This document shows positions 12,193 to 23,799 of a stretch of DNA of 64,000 nt, piece by piece. The first letter of the stretch is position 1. Every line of letters begins with the position of its first letter. The position numbers and the translations under genes are program-made. This stretch comes from Gnetum montanum (Eukaryota; Streptophyta; Gnetopsida; Gnetales; Gnetaceae): positions 53,483 through 117,482 of the forward strand of contig MNCI01003676.1 of the NCBI GenBank assembly GCA_015680685.1. The letters run 5' to 3'. The notes under the pieces were generated by a model. It had not been told where the DNA came from. It saw nothing but the letters and a program-made list of their open reading frames with translations, and made no database searches.

Positions 12193-13735
12193 TGTTGTAA
12201 ATAGAAAATTCAATCACTAGAATGAAGGTTGATGGATCTGGTGCACAGCAGTTTTCAACCTCAATTCCCCAAGGCCCTTGCAAAAATGTGGGATTCAAGG
12301 TACCTTGACCAGTTTGGTAGATCAACTAGGAACTTTAAGAAGGTTTGAAAAATAGTGTAATGAATATAATGAAAAAAATTAATAGTAGATCTAAATAATG
12401 CACAAAAAATAAACAAATATATCTCTCATAAAAAACCCAAAAGTTAAAACTTTATTAAGAAAAATAAAGAATAAGTTAGAGAAATGTGTACAAATGGTGC
12501 TTGAATGGGTAGTAAGGGAGCTTACTTGCATGGGGATTTAGGGTCAATTGAAGTCGATGTAGTTAACTCCATAATTTGGATGTCCTACCACTCCCAATGC
12601 TATTGAACCTTTGGTGCTATGATCTTAGATTGGTAACATTGGTTATGGTGGGGGTTCAGAAGTGTGAAGAATCCAAGCTACCCAAGTGCTCTACACTAGA
12701 AGTTGGGAATCCTAGGAGTGTAGTGTGGAGCTTTAAGATTCATAAATACCAAAGAGGGTTACAATGCCACAAGGTCATAGGGTTTCAACATTGGGTTCAA
12801 GGGAGTACAATTGTGGAAACTTGTAAACAATTCTTGAGCGCTTGAGAATACCCAACTGTAGAATCGTGAACAATTTGTATGCAAATGTGTGTGTATGCCA
12901 AAAGTTGCTGAACTGTGTAAAAAAATTGTTAAACTGTCTCAAGATTATGGAACTTGTAATTGGCTTTGGAGGCTAGTTTTTATAGGTCTTAGGACATGAA
13001 TGATGTTGTAAAATGGCTACAAATTGGCTACCAAATTGTTGCAAATTTCTTCCTTGTTTAGGTGAGATGGGTGTCTGAATTTAGAGGGTTACCATATATA
13101 GTAAGTGCATTCCTCCATGGTCATTCTATTTACTATAAATAGTAATGGGGGAATACCTTTCATGTTGGAGATGAATCTTCCATGCCAAGCTCTTCACCAT
13201 GCTTACTGAAATGGCTGGTCAACATTGGAGTGCATGGAGTTTGAAATATAGCTATTGTGGCTTCCATGATGGGGGGATGCAATATCCATGCTAGGGGGAA
13301 ACTTCCACATTGAAGGGGAAAGTTTCCAAGCTAAGCATGAAGTCTCCACACTGGGGGGGGGGGGGGGGGGGGGGGGGGGGGNNNNNNNNNNNNNNNNNNN
13401 NNNNNNNNNNNNNNNNNNNNNNNNNNNNNNNNNNNNNNNNNNNNNNCCCCCCCCCCCCCCCCCATAAAACTCATTAAAGTGCCATTTTTAGCATTCCAAA
13501 AGGTAATTTTGACCCTCCCAAGTCAAAATATAGACACTAGGTGATTTTGTTCACTTGCAAAATAAGGCTTTGACCACTTATGAGGCATTTTTAACTCCAA
13601 AATTATAAAGTATGTGAAATTTCCCACTATGGATTACAATCTTCACATTTACAATGAATTTTTTCCTTGGGTTTCATTGGGTGAAAGCTACATAATGAAA
13701 ATTGACTGTAAGATGCAAGTTTTTGTGGTGTTTTA
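12193..13735 (-). repeat. Element A 3' LTR (left copy, with assembly gap)
   Basis: Aligns with 53880-55537 throughout: start TGTTGTAAATAG against TGTTGCAATCG, and end AGATGCAAGTTTTTGTGG against AGATGCAAATTTTGGTGG. A TATA-like box on the minus strand (CTATAAAAAC, about 12980) fits minus orientation. A G-run (13353-13381), Ns (13382-13446) and C-run (13447-13463) replace about 110 bases present in the other LTR, so the middle is not reliably assembled. Confidence 0.85.
13382..13446. other. Assembly gap flanked by poly-G and poly-C
   Basis: 65 Ns lie between 29 Gs and 17 Cs. The homologous part of the other A LTR has no such homopolymers, only short G/C tracts, so this is probably a sequencing or gap-closing artefact. 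Confidence 0.85.
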
Positions 13736-13756
13736 GTATCTCCTCTTTGTTGGTGT
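13736..13756 (-). other. Element A polypurine tract
   Basis: On the minus strand, CAACAAAGAGGAGATAC directly precedes the 3' LTR. Element B has CAACAAAGAGGGGCTAA at the same place (46864-46880), supporting both calls. Confidence 0.75.
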
Positions 13757-13839
13757 CAGGAGGATTGACCCAAGAGGCATTGACAAAGAATACAAAACAC
13801 CACTACATATTATAATGCTATAATGCATATAAGCCACAT

Positions 13840-13965
13840 AAGAATTAGGCTATCTAGGTCACCAAAGTTGTTAGTTTAAGGTTATGGTGATCCATGGTAC
13901 TAGTTTAAGACCCTAGTAGGCCAAGTTGCTAGTTTAAGATCTTACCAGATTGTTGAAAGTAGGCT
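13840..13965. repeat. Minisatellite in the 3' UTR of element A
   Basis: About three units of CTAGTTTAAG-G/A-CC-TAGT-GGCCA type (GTTAGTTTAAGG, ACTAGTTTAAGACC, GCTAGTTTAAGATC), spaced about 35 bp. Related units occur in A at 17.7-18.1 kb and 49.7-49.9 kb and, inverted, in B at 42.7-43.4 kb and 45.4-45.8 kb. Confidence 0.7.
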
Positions 13966-13999
13966 CACTTGTTGATGATTTTTCGGCTCCATGTAGTAT

Positions 14000-15000
14000 G
14001 GCTTTAGATAGGAATGGTTGATTAGGTTGGTTAGCTCATTTCCAGTCATGTTGGCTATTCTAAATGTACCATTTCCATAGGCTTTAGTGACAAGGAAATG
14101 TCCTTTCTAGTTGGTTGAGAATTTTTCTACATGCTTGAGATGGTTTTGAGGACCATGTCATCTTCTTTGATCTTGCTCATGATCAAGTTATGGTGAGGTT
14201 GCTACTTCTACCTCTCTTGATAGTGCTCAATGTGAGTAAGTGCCAACATGCATTTCTCCTTCATTAAGTTCAAGGTCGTTGTCCATAGCTCCTTGTTCTG
14301 CTCATCACTGATGAAGTTGATCAAGGATACTTGGAGTGATGACACTTGCAATTCAAATGGTAAAATAGCTTTAGAACCATAAACCAAATCATAAGGGATT
14401 ATATTGGTTGCCATGTAATAGGTCATTCTGTAGGACCATAGTGCACGAGAAAGCTACTCATGCCATTTTCATTTGCTATTATTGAACATATTTTTGAGTA
14501 GGTTGATGATGGACTTATTGCTTACTTCTCCTTGTCCATTGGCTTGAGGTTAATATGGTGATAAGAAAGAATGCTTAATTCCTAGGTTGTGACAAAAATA
14601 TTTCATTTCATGGCTACTAAATTGTGGTCCATTATTTGTAACTATGGTAATGGGTATGCCAAAATTGGATACAATGTTATCTAGGATGAATTTGCAGACT
14701 TTCTTGGATGTAGTCTTCCTTAGGGGAATAGCCTCAACCCACTTTGTAAAGTATTCAGTTATGGTGATGATGAAGCTATGCCTTGTGGAAGACTTAGGTG
14801 TAATGTGTCCAATGATATCCAATTCCCATCATTGAAATGACCATGTTATCTAAGTGGTATGCAACTCAATTGGTGGTACATGTATAAGGTTGCTATATCA
14901 TTGGCATGTATCACATTGCTTAACCTTTTGTAGGTAGTCATTTTTCAATGAGGCCAATAGTAGCCTAACCATCTAATCTTAGTAGCCATAACTCTAAGTC
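14000..15000 (-). pseudogene. Element A integrase (decayed)
   Basis: The frame 14822-14550 opens MDIIGHITPKSSTRHSFIIT, with the first catalytic D in the DIIG box, then EYFTKWVEAIPLRK, then TNNGPQFSS, in which the usual second catalytic D (TDNGPQF) reads N. After a stop comes a GQGEVSNKSIINLLKNM stretch with the catalytic E. The frame 14426-14208 (MTYYMATNIIPYDLVYGSKA) is the conserved segment following the core. Integrase joins cDNA to host DNA. The D-to-N change and stops rule out activity. Confidence 0.88.
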
Positions 15001-16100
15001 CTATATTTCCTCCACAAACACCCCTGTGAACCTCCTCTAGGATTGTTCTAGCTTTGATTCTACCTAAGCACTTTAGGAGCATTCATCATAGGATCATCGA
15101 CATAATGTGTTATCACCTACGATGACATACTGGTTTGATGGCGTGTGTACAACGTTCTTTTAAGTAGTAGTCAAGTCTTGTGAGGATTCATCATTCATAA
15201 GATAAAATTTGATATCGTCATGCCACTCCTTAGTAGGAGTAGTATGAATAACATCAATAAAGGTATCATTAGTGCTCTATGTAATGGAAGTAGCATAGCA
15301 TAGTCCACCATTAAGATGGGAAACTTGCTAAACACATTTGGCATCACACTAAGGGCTAATATTGTAATTGCGCTAGCTATGGTGTTCTTGTTCAAGGTAT
15401 GTTTTAGATATCAATGTTTGTGAATTGTTGTAACAATTGTTTCCTTAGGCCATAGTATGGTTGTTAGCCTTACATGCATGGACTTTAGTCACTTGATTAA
15501 CCAAAAGTTAAGAATCACCTTTGATCACTAAGCATCTAATTCCTAGGTCATGAGCTACCCGCATTCCTATGATCAAACCTTCATACTCAGCTATGTTGTT
15601 GGTACATGGGAACTCAAAATGATAGGTGAAGGATCAGATTTCACTAGAGAAGAATGTTATGATGGTAGCAGCACTGGTTCCATGGGCAATTGAAGCTCTA
15701 TCAAAGTGCATGACAACCTCATAACCCTCAGGTACTTGGCTAACTATGATAATGTGTTATTAGGGAACTCAGGATCTATGGTTGCTTGGTTATCAATAGG
15801 TGAAATTGTAAGCTATAAAACTATAGCTTGACCTTTTGTTAAGGATTGAGAGATGTGATGAAGGTCAAATTCCATGGTTATGGATTTCCATTGGGCTATA
15901 TGGCTACTTTCGTAGATGTTGGTTGTTATGGATCTGAGTATGTTAACCTTGAAAATGACATTGACTTGGCTTCTAAAGAGGTAGTATCTCCACTTATTCA
16001 AATAAAATACTATTGCTATACAATACTTATCCACTTTAGTATATTAAGTCTCATCAACAACTAATGTGTGGCTAAGGTAATATATGGGCATTTCTGCTTT
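15000..16100 (-). pseudogene. Element A RNase H (decayed)
   Basis: The frame 16034-15813 (FEVNILRSITTNIYE-like, then QWKSITMEFDLHHISQSLTK and GQAIVL) is the RT-RNase H connection typical of Tat elements, where the motif W-x-x-x-x-x-E-F-D-I and K-x-Q-A-L-A-D are conserved. The RNase H domain follows to about 15400 with frameshifts. A further open stretch at 15395-15195 lies before the integrase zinc-binding region. Confidence 0.75.
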
Positions 16101-17399
16101 TTCATCATGTTTTTGATAGAGTAGAGAAATAATGGACATATCAGAGATGGTAAGATATATGTAAAATAGTTTACCCTCTTATAGAGAATATACTATTAGT
16201 AGCTATGTCAATTCTTTCTTAAGGTTTTCAAAGGCCTCTTGGCATTGAGCTATTCACTCATAGTGAACCCCTTTCTTAAGTAGGTGTTGCATGGGTTGTA
16301 ACTTATTTGTAAGCCTAGTGATAAATTTTTGAATAAATTGCAATTTTCCTTGAAATACCAAAAGCTCATTAAGGTTGGTAGGCACTACTAATTTGGATAT
16401 GGCATTAACCTTATCAAGATCAACAAGTATCCACACTTTAGAGACTATAAAGCCAAGCATCTGACTAGTCTTGACACCGAAGATACACTTCTTAGGAATG
16501 ATCCTAACCTTGTATTTGAGGCACTATTTGAGCACAAGATCTAGGTCATTAGCATGGTTATTTGCCAACTTAGACTTAATGGCTATGTCATTTACATAAT
16601 CATTAACAAAACCTAGCATGTAATCATTGAAGATATAGGTCATGGCTTCTTGGTATGTTACTCTTGCATTCTTCAGGCCAAAGGACATAATGTTATAACA
16701 AAAGGTACCCCAAGGGGTCATGAAGATCATGCTAAGTTGATGCTATGGGTTGATCCTAATATGGTTATATTCTGAGAATCCATCCATAAAGGACAACAAG
16801 GCATGTCCAATTGTATTATCGATAACTTGATCAATACTAGGTAAAGGGAAGTCATATTTGATAGTCACTTTATTTAGGTCTTAAAAATCAATGCTAATAT
16901 AGATATTCCAATTTTTCTTAGGAACCACCAATATGTTAGACATCCATTCTATGTAATTGATAATCATAATGAAACCATCTCGGTAGAGATTTGAGATTTC
17001 ATCATGAACTACCAAGGCCAAATCAGATCTAATCTTGTGCACTTTTTGCTTAATTGGTCTAATGCTAGGATCTAGTATGATTGTGTATTGGAATAAATAT
17101 GGGTTTGGGCCCAACATATCTTCATATGACCAGGTAAAGATCTTAATGCTACTTTGTAAGACCTTGGTGATGTCTTGAGCATATTGAGGTTTCAGTGAGG
17201 AACTTAGTTTAAGGCTTTTCTCCTTACCACTATGTGTTGTGATAGGAACCTCAACTAGAGAGTATTTAGTTCTGTTGCTTACCTCTAAGTCAAAGGTTTT
17301 AACTAGGTTTTTAGGCCATTCTAAAGGTTTCTCTATTAAGGATATGTGGTCTATAAGACTCTTAGGCTCAAGATCTAGGTAGTCAGGTTGATACACCAT
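16100..17399 (-). pseudogene. Element A reverse transcriptase (decayed)
   Basis: The longest frame of the window (17399-16881, 172 residues) is the RT N-terminal region. It contains YAQDITKVLQSSIKIFTWSY followed by EDMLGP, IRPIKQKVHKIRSDLALVV, and WMSNILVVPKKNWNIYISID, corresponding to W-x-S-N-V-V-x-V-K-K-x-N-x-x-R-x-C-x-D. The frame 16730-16524 has MSFGLKNARVTYQEAM (usual MPFGLKNAGATYQ) and the active-site box YVNDIAIKS (usual YVDD; D to N). The frame 16460-16254 is the thumb with VDLDKVNAISKLVVPTNLNE. The stops and the altered box make it inactive. Confidence 0.9.
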
Positions 17400-18110
17400 T
17401 TAACATCATTGTGAGGTCCATGTAGATACAAAGGCAAACTGATTTGCTCCTAGGTACTCATACTTTGATCTTGCATGTCAACCAAAATCATATTAAGTGA
17501 AACTTGGGTAAAATTAAATAAATAAGGCTAAAATGCTATAAAATTACATAAACACATGCAAATCTAATGCAAACAAGGTCATCCAAGGTCATCAATAAAG
17601 TAAGGACAGTTTGACAAAATGCAACAGAGGCCAACAAGGGCTAAATGAAGGTCAAGCAAAGGGAAATATAAGAAATAATGTACAAATGGTCAAAAAGGCC
17701 ACAATTTCACCACTTTTATTCCTTAGTGAGTCATGATGCTAGTTTAGAGTCTTGGTGGACGATGATGCTAGTTTCAGGCCTTAGCGAGCCATGGTTACAT
17801 GGTGTTAAACAATGGTCAGGGAAGGCTAAAACCCACCATTTGATACCACTTATAGGAAAAACATAGGCAAATAAGGCTATCATAAGGGAAATAAAGAACA
17901 TATAAGGCCATATAAAGGCTATAGAAGGTCAACAAGGTCAACACTTCAACACAAGTCCAAAAAACAAGCCAAAACACTATGTAATAGGGTAAAAATCAAG
18001 CAAAACATGTTACATATAGTGAAATTTGGCTAATATAGGTAAAAAAGGGATTAGATTTTGCTAGTTTTAGGCCTTAGATATCCATGATGTGAGGCTACAA
18101 GGCTACTAGA
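17400..18110. repeat. RT-side end of the PR-RT spacer, with minisatellite units
   Basis: AT-rich plus-strand sequence rich in AAGG-TCA and AAGGC-TATA words, holding three units of GATGCTAGTTTAGAGTC / GATGCTAGTTTCAGGCC / TTGCTAGTTTTAGGCC (17735-17810 and 18057-18085). The same minisatellite type bounds the PR side at 49.69-49.92 kb. I see no coding frame. Confidence 0.55.
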
Positions 18111-18119
18111 TGAGTTTGG

Positions 18120-21100
18120 CCATCAGTCAAGGTTGTTTTTGGGCTGTTTGGACCTAGAAATTGAGAGTTTTAAAGCTTCCATGTTGGGCTTAGCATAGAA
18201 ACCAAGGAAAATAGGTTTTGAAATGCTTAGAGGTCCAAAATTGAGGTTCTTGGACCTTTCCAAGGTAATGCAGGATTAGATCCATCAAAATTGGGCAATC
18301 CAGAGGTTTGTAAAGGCCAACAAGTAGGTCTTGGAGCCTTGCCTCCTTTGTTTCCATGTTGGCTAGCATGAAAGAAAGGGGGCTTAGTGTGGAAAAATAA
18401 AACCTTAGCTAGAAAATGATCAAACAAGATCAAATTTATAGCTGGAGCCTAGATTTAGAGCTTGTGCATCCTTCAACTTTATTTTGAGGTAGTTTGAGTT
18501 AATTTTAAGTGAAAAAACATGTTGAAATGATTTTCCCCTCTTTTTCCATGTTGAGGATAGTATCCCTAGCATGGAAATATGGGGGAAACTTATTTCATGG
18601 ATTTAGGATGGCTTAATAGCATATTGACTAGGTTTCTAGGCCCCTAGGGCTATAAACCTTGGTTCTGCAAGTTTTTGGTTGATTTTGAGCACATTTAAAG
18701 GTTGTTCAAGGGTATGTAAGGTCTTCACCCCTTATTTCCACATTGGAGGAGTTACTATAACATGGAAGATTGGGGTGAATTGGTTTTTGAGATCAAAATG
18801 AAGTCAAAAAAAAAAAATCTTGAGGCTTTGAGGTCCTAGGCTTCTCTAGCACAAATCTTTGTTTTCTGAGAGTGTCATGTTGTCATAAGAAGTGGAAAGG
18901 TAGCTTTCCCCCCTTATTTCCACACTACCTAGTGTAGTGTGGAAAGGACCTCCTCTAGTGTGTATGAAGCAAGAATCCTAGATCTAGATCAATTTAGATC
19001 ATAATTTACCATGCATGTTAGCTTTTCGATTTGTTAGGGCCAAGGGCTATGTCTCCATGTCAAAATTTGGTAGTTTTGAGTATTCCTAAGTGGTTTTTGA
19101 GCTTTCCCCTTTTTTTTCCACATAAGGGATATGGGCCTTAGCATGGAAGACTAGGGGAAATCACTTTTTTTGGCCATATGGGATTAGTTTTTTGAGTTTT
19201 GAAGGCTCCAATAACTACTAACAGGGTTCTATAGTGCATGTAAGATGATTTGCTAGCATTCTAAGGTTTTTATGGGCTCCAAATGAGTTCTTGCTTTATT
19301 TTTCACCCTAGGTAGCATGCAAGAATGCATCCCCAACATGGAAGAACCATAAATACTAGCGTTGTACTAGTTTTAACCTCAATCAATCATGCATGTGTGC
19401 TTCTAAGGTTTTCGAGGTCAAGGACTAGGGTTTGAGATCACGTTTGACTAGTTTGGAAGTTTCCTAGATGGTTTTTGAGTTTCCCCCTCTTTTTCCATGC
19501 TAGGGATATTATGCCTAGTGTGATAGATTAGGGAGAAATAGCTTTTTGGTTATTTTCATCATTTCTGGCCATGCATGCATGTATGTCTCCCAGGTTACTA
19601 GCATTGATTACCAATGCTTGGAGTCAAATTTTGATTATTTCAATGGTTATGAAGTGATTTTTTGGGCTTCCTCCCATTTTTCCACACTAGGGATTTTGTG
19701 ATTAGTGTGTAAAATTTGGGGGAAAGGTTTTCTATCTATTCATGATCATTTTTGATAGGCTTGAGGATATTAGGATGTGCAAACAAGGTTTTGGGACACT
19801 CACAAGGCTTTTTGGTGTTCGTTCAAGGTTTTTGAAGGCCATGTTGGTGTTTCCCTAACTTTTTCTCTTTTATTCCACACTAGGAAACATGAAAGAAGTG
19901 ATTCCTAGCATTAAGGCACTAGGAAACTCTACTTTTTGGTAATTTTTGACATTTTTGGCTATGCATGCAAGCTTCTAAGGTAGCTAGTATTAATTGCTAA
20001 CATCCAATGTTAAAATTTGGTCATTCCAATGGTTATTTTGTAATTTTTCAAATTTTACCTTTTTTTCACATTGGAGCTTCCATGATCAACATGGAAGTTT
20101 GGGGGGAAATAATTTTTGGCCACTTATAGATAGATTCGAGTATGCATGAGTGTCTACATGGTTACTGGTGTTGGCTATTAATTTCTAAGGTTGAAATCCA
20201 GTTGCTTTGAAGGCTATGAGATGGTTTTTAGGCTTCTCCCTTTTCATCCACATTGAGGGTGGGAAGATCAACATGCATATGGTTCCCTTAGCATGAAGAA
20301 CCCAAGGGAAGCAAGTTTGAATTGTTTTAGGTGCCTTCCAGAAGTTTGGTGGCTTCTAGAAGGATTTAGTTACTTTTGGAAGTCAAATTGCATGAAAAAT
20401 TCATTAGTTTTAGTTTTTCCCTTTTCATCCATACTAGATGTAGAACTCCTAGCATGGAAAAGATCATCCTTAGTATGGAAAAACCTTAGAAGTTGATTTT
20501 TGACATTCTATTGGCATTCAAAAAGGCTATGATGATTCTAGTGTTAGGCACAAGGCATTTTTAGCTTGTTTCTTGTTTTTGGATCCCCTAATAACTTTTA
20601 TAGCTCCATCCCCCTAAGTTTCCACACTAAGTAGCATAGAAGGGATCTTCCTCAACGTGGAAGAACTAAGAAATTCAGATCTAGGCCAATTCAATGGCCA
20701 ATCGACCATACATGTCAACCTCTGGTGCTACCAGTGTTGACAATTAATACTAGGTGCCAGGATCGACTAGTTTGGAGACTCCTAAGTGCCTCATGTAGTT
20801 TCCCCCATTTCTTCCATGCTAGGCATGATGGACTAGTGTGGATGAGATGGGGATGATAGTTTTATGCCATATTTGACTACTTTTGGAACATTCAAAATCT
20901 CTAGAGGTTTCAAGCATGGTCTAGTGCTCATTGGGCTTTGAGAAATGGCCATCAAGTAGTTGATTTAGGTAAATTTTAACTTCCCCATCTATTCACATAG
21001 GGGATGAGATGCTCAACATGGACAACACCTTCCCTAACATGCAAAAACCAAATCCCAAGTTCTTGATTGGCTATGACCAATTTTGACTAGGTGTAGTGAG

Positions 21101-21435
21101 GTTTTGGAATTGCCAAAGATGCTTGGAGGGGTTCTAGGTCATGTGGGATCTACTTTAGGATCAAAATTGGGCCTGATGGATGTTGGGAGGTAAGAATTGG
21201 TGTTACCACATTATTATATGCTAGTTAGTGTTGTCCTATTGTAGAAACCTCAGCTGTCCCATTTTGATAATGTTTCATCTCCTTTTTTGAAATCCCAGGG
21301 TTGAAAAAGGTAAGTCTTGGTCTAAAAATGGAACAATAGTTATGTTTTAATATTTTTTAAAAGTGGGAGGCATGTATCCACACTAGGAATGGTATCCCTA
21401 GCATGGATGCATGGGGTTTTAAAGCTTGGTTATGG
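18120..21435. repeat. ~188-bp degenerate tandem array, about 17 units with hairpin cores
   Basis: A core with a T/C-rich lead, CCACACTAGG or CCATGCTAGG, a short spacer, CCTAGTGTGGA or CCTAGCATGGA and then a G-rich exit (GGGGGAAA) recurs near 18177, 18349, 18541, 18746, 18921, 19113, 19300, 19491, 19678, 19872, 20055, 20241, 20424, 20616, 20806, 20988 and 21373. The spacing averages about 188 bp (172-205; the last interval is double). The two halves of the core are inverted repeats. One copy at 18917-18945 still has perfect 11-base arms. Between cores, phrases such as GCATGCATGTNTCTAAGG and GATGGTTTTTGAG recur. No coding frame is credible. Confidence 0.85.
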
Positions 21436-21861
21436 TTAAGGTTCTTAAGGGACTAAAAATCCAATGTTGATGCAATTTTTAACTAAGATGAAAAGTGTAT
21501 GGTGGGGCTCACAATCCAAAAATTTTTAAATTTGACAATTGAAGCTACTTCCCACCAATCTCATCATTGAAGAAATTTTTCTCCCTTTTCAATTCAGTAC
21601 ACTTGGAGTTATGGTGCACTGAATTAGTAGTTAGGGTTTTATGGTGTGCATTTAGGTTCAAATGTGGTTTTTAATGTCAAATTTCATAATCTTTCAATCA
21701 AAATTCACATCTGTGCAAACTATGCATTGGAGGAGAGATTTGATAGATATGTTTTTCGTAGAGGGAAACTATCTTTAGTGTGGAGGTCTCATTCCTTCCT
21801 ACACATAGCATTGAACTCCTATTTTCCTTGATTTCGAAATACTCCCAACATTGAGCCTACC
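21436..21861. other. AT-rich stretch between array and antisense gene-like frame
   Basis: No repeats or frame of note. If the gene-like frame downstream is real, this would be its promoter side. No convincing TATA box can be assigned. Confidence 0.35.
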
Positions 21862-23700
21862 ATGACATCAAAACAACATGGAGGGAAGATTTAGAATCCT
21901 AGGGTTTAGCAGGTGGATGAATGAGTGAAGGATATTTCAAGGATGCTTAGGCCCATTTCAATTCAAGCCTTGTTTTTTGTTTCTCCAAGGTAGGCAATTC
22001 TATCCATTTTTCTTTGTATTATTTTTCTTGTGTTTTTCTTGCCACATGTGGGGCCATTTTTCTTAGATCTACACTAACAAAGGAGGTAAATAAAAATTTT
22101 CATGAAATTCCACCACTTATTTGGATTTTTTTCACTATCCATGGTCATTTCATTATTTTTTCCTTAATAAATTCAATTTTTAAAATTAAGTTTGTTGTTT
22201 TTATGCTTTTTTTCCCAAAATTTGGGGGTATGACCATTTTTTTTTCAAATATAGGCTAAAGTATTTGTCAAAATTAAATTTCAATGACATACTATCAAAT
22301 TATTTTGATATTTTTTCTAATGGGTATTGATTGTTTCAGCTATTTGGCTATGTCTTTATGGCTATGTTAAGTTGGGTTTTAGCTTTTTAGCTTTTTACAT
22401 AGAAAAAGTAAGTAATATTGTGTATTTATTCCTAATAAAATGGATTCATATTTTTCAAATTTAATATTATATATTTTTAGTCATATTTTTAATCTTTTCA
22501 ATGTCTATTATCTTGTTCAATTTGGCTTTGAAATGATTAAGTTATGGTTGTTTTCCTAAGGTCATGCATTTAGGTTTCTATGCCATTTTTGGATTTTTAT
22601 GTATGTTTACAATTTGTTTCTAAGAAAATGATAACGGTTTTGGATATTTCTGAGTATGTATAGGTAGGTCTTGGCTTTAGCTTTCCAATGGATGTGGAAT
22701 CACTTTTATTGGCTTTAAAATGAATGTTTGATGAATTTTTTCTAAGTCTGTTAAAAGTAGGTTTGTCCCATTTTCAGATTTTTGTCTAAGTTGACGAATG
22801 TTTTTTGCATGAATGACATGGTTTTGAATTTTTGCCATGTGTGTGTAGGGCTTTAAATATTTCTAACAATGGTGGAATTACTCCTTTTGGAGCTCAAATG
22901 GAATTTTGGTAAATTTTTTACCAACCTTGCCGGAAAGAGGGTTAATGATGAAGGCTACAATTTTTATTGATTTTTTTTATATTCCATGTAGAAATGGCTA
23001 TGTATTGTTATTTTTATAGTTAATGGTTGAAAATCTTGTGATTTCAAGATTCTTTCCATGGTGGAATCACTGAAATCAAAGCTCATATGAATTTTCGATA
23101 ATTTTTTAGTTATGGTTGTGTAAATAAGGAAACATTATATTTGTAGCACATTACTCCTTTGGGGATGGAAATTATTGATATGTGTAGCTTTTCTTTCCAA
23201 TATGTAAAAATTATGGTTTAATTTTTTTTAAGAAAAGAAAAAGCTTTACTATTTTTAGAAGGATTATGGCTATATGCTTTTTTAAAATTTAATGTTTTTT
23301 AAGTTTAAATTTTTTTTTTCTAAATTTACACATAGTTTCAATGTTTTTTTCTAAGTTTATGCATAGTTTGGACTAAGGATTAGTTTTTTATATAAGGGAT
23401 TTGGCTATAATATTTTGGTTAAGTAAGAGGCTATAAAAGATGGTAATAATGCTTTTATGAAATTTCCTAAACCAACTTAGATGAACACCTTAGAGCTTTT
23501 CATAGAGGCTAATTTCACCTCTGAGTAGATGTTTTTTTTCTTCAAATTTGCTAAGTAATTCCAGTTGGTCATAACACAAGGTTGTAATAATGTTTTCTTG
23601 TGAAATTCCTTAAGCTAATTTAGATAAACACCTTAGATCTTTTCATAGAGGCTAATTTCACCTCCAACTAGATGTTTTCTCCAAATTTGCTTAGCAATTT
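21862..23700 (+). pseudogene. Candidate first exon and long intron of the unrecognised multi-exon frame
   Basis: From ATG 21862 a short frame (MTSKQHGGKI, interrupted at likely CAG/CAA sites) runs to VKDISRMLRPISIQALFFV and ends at AAG/GTAGGC (donor at 21990). The next 1.7 kb is AT-rich with T-tracts, as expected of an intron. It includes a 130-bp tandem duplication at 23451-23710. The link of this exon to those from 23.8 kb on is inference. Confidence 0.35.
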
Positions 23701-23710
23701 TAGTTGGTCA
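23451..23710. repeat. Tandem duplication, two ~130-bp copies
   Basis: The two copies (about 23451-23580 and 23590-23710) share TTTTCATAGAGGCTAATTTC and flanks including ACACCTTAGA upstream and AGTTGGTCAT downstream, with scattered substitutions. Confidence 0.85.
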
Positions 23711-23799
23711 TCATGCTTTTATTTTGGTTCATGCAAGTTTTTTTGATGCCCATCCTCATCATCAATTTGGTATGTATTTTTTTCTACATTCATCTTCCC

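Noticed and set aside
12576-12845. 89-residue open frame in the left A LTR
   Set aside because: The homologous stretch in the right LTR (about 54280-54550) is not open, so there is no conserved protein.
18120-21435. Subterminal repeats of a CACTA transposon (CACTA occurs in each core)
   Set aside because: CACTA is inside the hairpin arm rather than at an element terminus; no terminal inverted repeats with a 3-bp duplication were found around the spacer. Not fully excluded.
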